The notes beneath the pieces were generated by a model, which saw only the letters and a list, made by a program, of their open reading frames with translations, was not told where the DNA came from and did no database searches. Positions 61,443 through 64,000 of a stretch of DNA of 64,000 bases are shown here, in pieces. Within the stretch, counting starts at the first letter, position 1. Every line of letters starts with the position of its first letter. A program made the position numbers and the translations under genes. This stretch comes from Terriglobales bacterium (GTDB lineage Bacteria > Acidobacteriota > Terriglobia > Terriglobales > Acidobacteriaceae), in contig DASRFG010000002.1 in NCBI GenBank assembly GCA_035651655.1, positions 242,808 to 306,807 of the forward strand, given 5' to 3'.

Positions 61443-62905
61443 TTGCGTCCCTTCTCGAGCGAAACGACCCCCGCCTTCTCGCCTCGCAATGTGATCCCCC
61501 GGTCGCTTAACTGGAACTCCACCGTCTTGGTGGAATGCGCCATTCCGCGTGACTTAAGCAGATAGAGCATCCGCCGGCGGTCCGCGTCGGTTTCAATGTC
61601 GCGCAGCAACACCCAGCTGTCCATCAAGGATGAGATGCCGATAGCTGTTTTTTCGACCATGCCCTCGAGCGTCAGATTAGTGAACACGGCGGTGACGTCG
61701 CGCAGCTTCAGAAAATCAATGAGCCGGGTGAGCATAGCCTTAACTGCAGGAAGGTTCCCCACCGAGACCAAATTTGTAATCGGATCCATAACAACGACGG
61801 AGGGATCGAACTCCGTGAGCGCCTTGTGAATGATTGCCAGGTGTCCTTCAAGTCCGGTGCTGGTCGGTCGCGCGGCATAGATTCGCAGCAGCCCCTTCTT
61901 GATCCATTGCTCTAGATCCAAACCGACGGAACGCATGTTGCGCAAAATCTGACTCGGGGACTCCTCATATGCAAAGTACAGGCAGCGCTCGCCACGAGCA
62001 CATGCGGCGTTGGCGAAGAATGAAGCAAAGCTCGATTTTCCAGTGCCGGCGGTGCCAGAAATCAAGACGCTGCTGCCGCGGTAAAAGCCCCTGCCTCCTA
62101 GCATCTCGTCCAGGCCGGAAACTCCAGACGAAATTCTTTCGGTGCCGGCCTTGTGCGTCAGTCCCAGGGAGGTAATCGGTACGACTGATATGCCGCTACT
62201 TTCCATCAGAAACGGATACTCATTCGTGCCGTGGGGAGAACCACGATATTTCATTACACGCAAGCGACGAGTAGAGACCTGCTCATTGACGCGGTGGTCG
62301 AGGATGATCACGCAATCGGCGACATATTCTTCCAAGCCGTAGCGGGTCAGGCTGTTGGTTCCCGGCTGGGTCTCAGCGGTGATGATGGTGGTCATTCCTT
62401 TTTCGGTGAGCCATCGGAACAGGCGACGCAATTCGGCACGCAAAGTTGCGGTATTCTGCAAACCGGCGAAAAGGACCTCAACGGTGTCCAGTAAGACCCG
62501 CTTCGCATTCACCCGTTGAATAGCCTGGTTGAGCCGAATGAAGAGACCTTCAAGGTCGTATTCGCCCGTCTCCTCAATCTCTTTGCGTTCAATGTAGACA
62601 TGGTCAATCAGCAGCTTTCTTGAAGAGATCAAAGATCTCAGGTTATGGCCAACTGACGTGCTGTTGGCGATGAGCTGCTCGGCAGGCTCCTCGAAAGACA
62701 TGCAAACGCCAGGCTCGCCGTAATCACGCGCACCATGAAGCAGGAATTCAAGTCCGAGCATGGTCTTGCCCGCCCCCGGTCCACCTACTACCAAGGTGTT
62801 GCGTCCCTTGGGCACTCCCCCAAAAAGCACCTCATCCAGGCCGGCAATGCCTGTTGGTTCTTTCCCGATTCCGACCATCTCTTTGACTAAACGTTTCGTG
62901 GCCAT
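61439..62905 (-). CDS. kaiC: KaiC-like double-domain ATPase
   Basis: The 488-residue protein has two RecA-like domains. CI: Walker A GGPGAGKT (41-48), catalytic Glu pair in SFEEP (72-73). CII: Walker A GTAGTGKS (284-291), Glu pair in YEES (314-315). By comparison with cyanobacterial KaiC Ser431/Thr432, the corresponding residues here are Ser425 and Ser426 (GISSLMDS), so a phosphorylation cycle is plausible. It starts a four-gene overlapping operon with two kaiB genes and a kinase. No kaiA is present. Confidence 0.95.
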   Translation of the reverse strand: MATKRLVKEMVGIGKEPTGIAGLDEVLFGGVPKGRNTLVVGGPGAGKTMLGLEFLLHGARDYGEPGVCMSFEEPAEQLIANSTSVGHNLRSLISSRKLLIDHVYIERKEIEETGEYDLEGLFIRLNQAIQRVNAKRVLLDTVEVLFAGLQNTATLRAELRRLFRWLTEKGMTTIITAETQPGTNSLTRYGLEEYVADCVIILDHRVNEQVSTRRLRVMKYRGSPHGTNEYPFLMESSGISVVPITSLGLTHKAGTERISSGVSGLDEMLGGRGFYRGSSVLISGTAGTGKSSFASFFANAACARGERCLYFAYEESPSQILRNMRSVGLDLEQWIKKGLLRIYAARPTSTGLEGHLAIIHKALTEFDPSVVVMDPITNLVSVGNLPAVKAMLTRLIDFLKLRDVTAVFTNLTLEGMVEKTAIGISSLMDSWVLLRDIETDADRRRMLYLLKSRGMAHSTKTVEFQLSDRGITLRGEKAGVVSLEKGRK

Positions 62906-63189
62906 TCGATATGCCTCGTCGACTCCCTGAGATGAAAGTTATAAACGAGTCCCGATGTAGTTTGGAAGGGCCCAGCTACGCGCTCGTTAAAGCACCCAGG
63001 CCCGGGTACGGCAGAACCATCGAAGGAGATACTTGCGGCTGGGCTGGTGCTACTCGCAACGGACGTCAAAATTCGATGGTCGAGACGGCGGTAAGGATGC
63101 ACAGCCAGGTTTGGGCCACGGCCCTCCGTGCCGGACGTAAAACCCACAACGCATGACAGTTCAGTGTCGTAAGCTGCATACTATTCTTA
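62906..63189. other. divergent intergenic region kaiC/aceE
   Basis: This 284-bp gap holds no credible gene. It must contain the promoters of the leftward kai operon and of aceE. No promoter is clear enough to call. Confidence 0.4.
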
Positions 63190-64000
63190 TGATCGCAAAA
63201 CCTACTGTCTTCATGGAACCCGATTTTCAAGAAATTGGGGAATGGATTGAGGCATTTGACCAGGTAGTCGAGCAAGAGGGGCCCCACCATGGCACGCGCC
63301 TGCTGGAAGCCCTGGCCAGGCGCGCGCGCCGGACCGGCGTGGATGTACCTGTGCATTTGAACACGCCGTATGTAAACACGATTCCCGTGGAGGCGGAGGT
63401 TCCCTACCCCGGCGATCGCCAGCTCGAGCGGCGCATCAAGAGCTTGATCCGCTGGAACGCAATGGCCATGGTGCATCGCCAGAACAAGAAGGATCCCGGG
63501 ATTGGCGGGCATATTTCGACCTATTCTTCGTTGGCGACATTGCTCGAGGTAGGGTTCAACCATTTCTTCCACGCTACCTATGGCGACCAGCCTGGTGATT
63601 TTGTCTATTTTCAGGGTCATGCCTCGCCTGGGGTCTACGCCCGGGCATTCCTTGAGGGGCGGCTTACAGAGCAGCACCTGGAGAACTTCCGGCACGAGTT
63701 GCGTGATACTCCCGGACTTTCTTCGTATCCACATCCCTGGTTAATGGCCAATTTCTGGCGGTTTCCGACAGTGTCTATGGGAATTGGGCCGCTGAACGCC
63801 ATTTATCAGGCCCGCTTCATGCGTTATCTGGAGAACCGGGGCATCATTGCCAAAACTCCACGCAAGATATGGGCATTTGTAGGAGATGGAGAGACGGACG
63901 AACCCGAGTCCATGGGCTCGCTAACACTGGCCGCCCGCGAAAAGCTCGATAACTTGATTTTTGTGATCAATTGCAACCTGCAGCGGCTGGATGGCCCGGT
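63190..64000 (+). CDS. aceE: pyruvate dehydrogenase E1 component, homodimeric type (partial)
   Basis: AceE decarboxylates pyruvate with thiamine diphosphate and passes the acetyl group to E2. The first 270 residues are present; the gene continues beyond the window. Motifs: EWIEAFDQVVEQEGPHHGT near the start, NPYVNTIP-like (TPYVNTIP), GGHISTYSSLATLLEVGFNHF, YFQGHASPGVYARAFLEGR, and the thiamine-binding segment WAFVGDGETDEPES...FVINCN. ATG 63190 is in frame with all of these, and no strong ribosome-binding site is seen. Confidence 0.95.

Noticed and set aside
63066..63734. A 222-codon minus-strand frame opposite aceE
   Set aside because: The plus strand encodes the clear N-terminal part of AceE with its conserved motifs.

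Overview
The window reads as chromosomal DNA of a motile, respiring member of the Acidobacteriota (Terriglobia/Koribacter-like). No marker gene fixes this. The inference rests on a VWFA-related secreted protein and a SpoIVB-like S55 protein of the kinds abundant in that phylum, many hypothetical secreted proteins, moderately high GC, and dispersed intergenic palindromes (ctaaag-centred and gggcctgaaggccc-type hairpins).

Layout. 1-13.4 kb is housekeeping and envelope sequence: the end of an unknown gene, small membrane proteins (one apparently frameshifted), HtpX, a MoxR ATPase, a DUF4149 protein, YchF, a ZIP transporter, a VWFA protein, an S55-like protein, a large beta-propeller protein and an ICMT-like methyltransferase. 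A phosphoesterase-like lipoprotein follows. 14,757-17,185 is a complete IS1595-family element with 25-bp perfect terminal inverted repeats; it carries its own promoter, a 29-codon membrane-peptide ORF, the transposase and up to four cargo genes. 18.5-29.3 kb is flagellar: an HTH-receiver protein, a FlgN/FliT-like chaperone, fliS, fliD, fliC (with a sigma-28-type promoter), a 1363-residue methyltransferase/double-glycosyltransferase/TPR protein that may glycosylate flagellin, then divergently flbD-motA-motB. 29.8-36.9 kb is a tight chemotaxis operon (mcp-cheW-cheA-cheR-HDOD-cheB) whose CheA has an unusual linker.

37.1-40.25 kb is a tRNA-Leu-associated accessory island. A 39-bp copy of the tRNA 5' half lies at the left and the intact tRNA-Leu(CAA) at the right. 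Between them are an HNH-like protein, a PIN-like toxin/ImmA-type antitoxin pair, a second tRNA fragment and two similar short remnants that may be integrase tails. 40.5-45.6 kb holds an MHS-type transporter, two SH3-like secreted proteins, a 326-bp tandem intergenic repeat and a TetR regulator. 45.7-53.4 kb is an electron-transfer cluster: a c-type cytochrome with a possible porin region, a dihaem cytochrome c, a cupredoxin-like protein, and an A-type haem-copper oxidase with two different subunit III genes.

53.4-59 kb holds trmJ, a FEN-like exonuclease, a GAF-TM-Sel1 protein and a lipoprotein that appears to fuse a SYLF/Ysc84 domain to a PGRP amidase. 59-62.9 kb is a fully overlapping kaiC-kaiB-kaiB-histidine kinase operon without kaiA. 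The window ends inside aceE.

Most striking: the Kai-kinase operon, the giant glycosyltransferase beside flagellin, the cargo-carrying IS1595 element and the tRNA-Leu island. All assignments come from reading the sequence; no database search was run.
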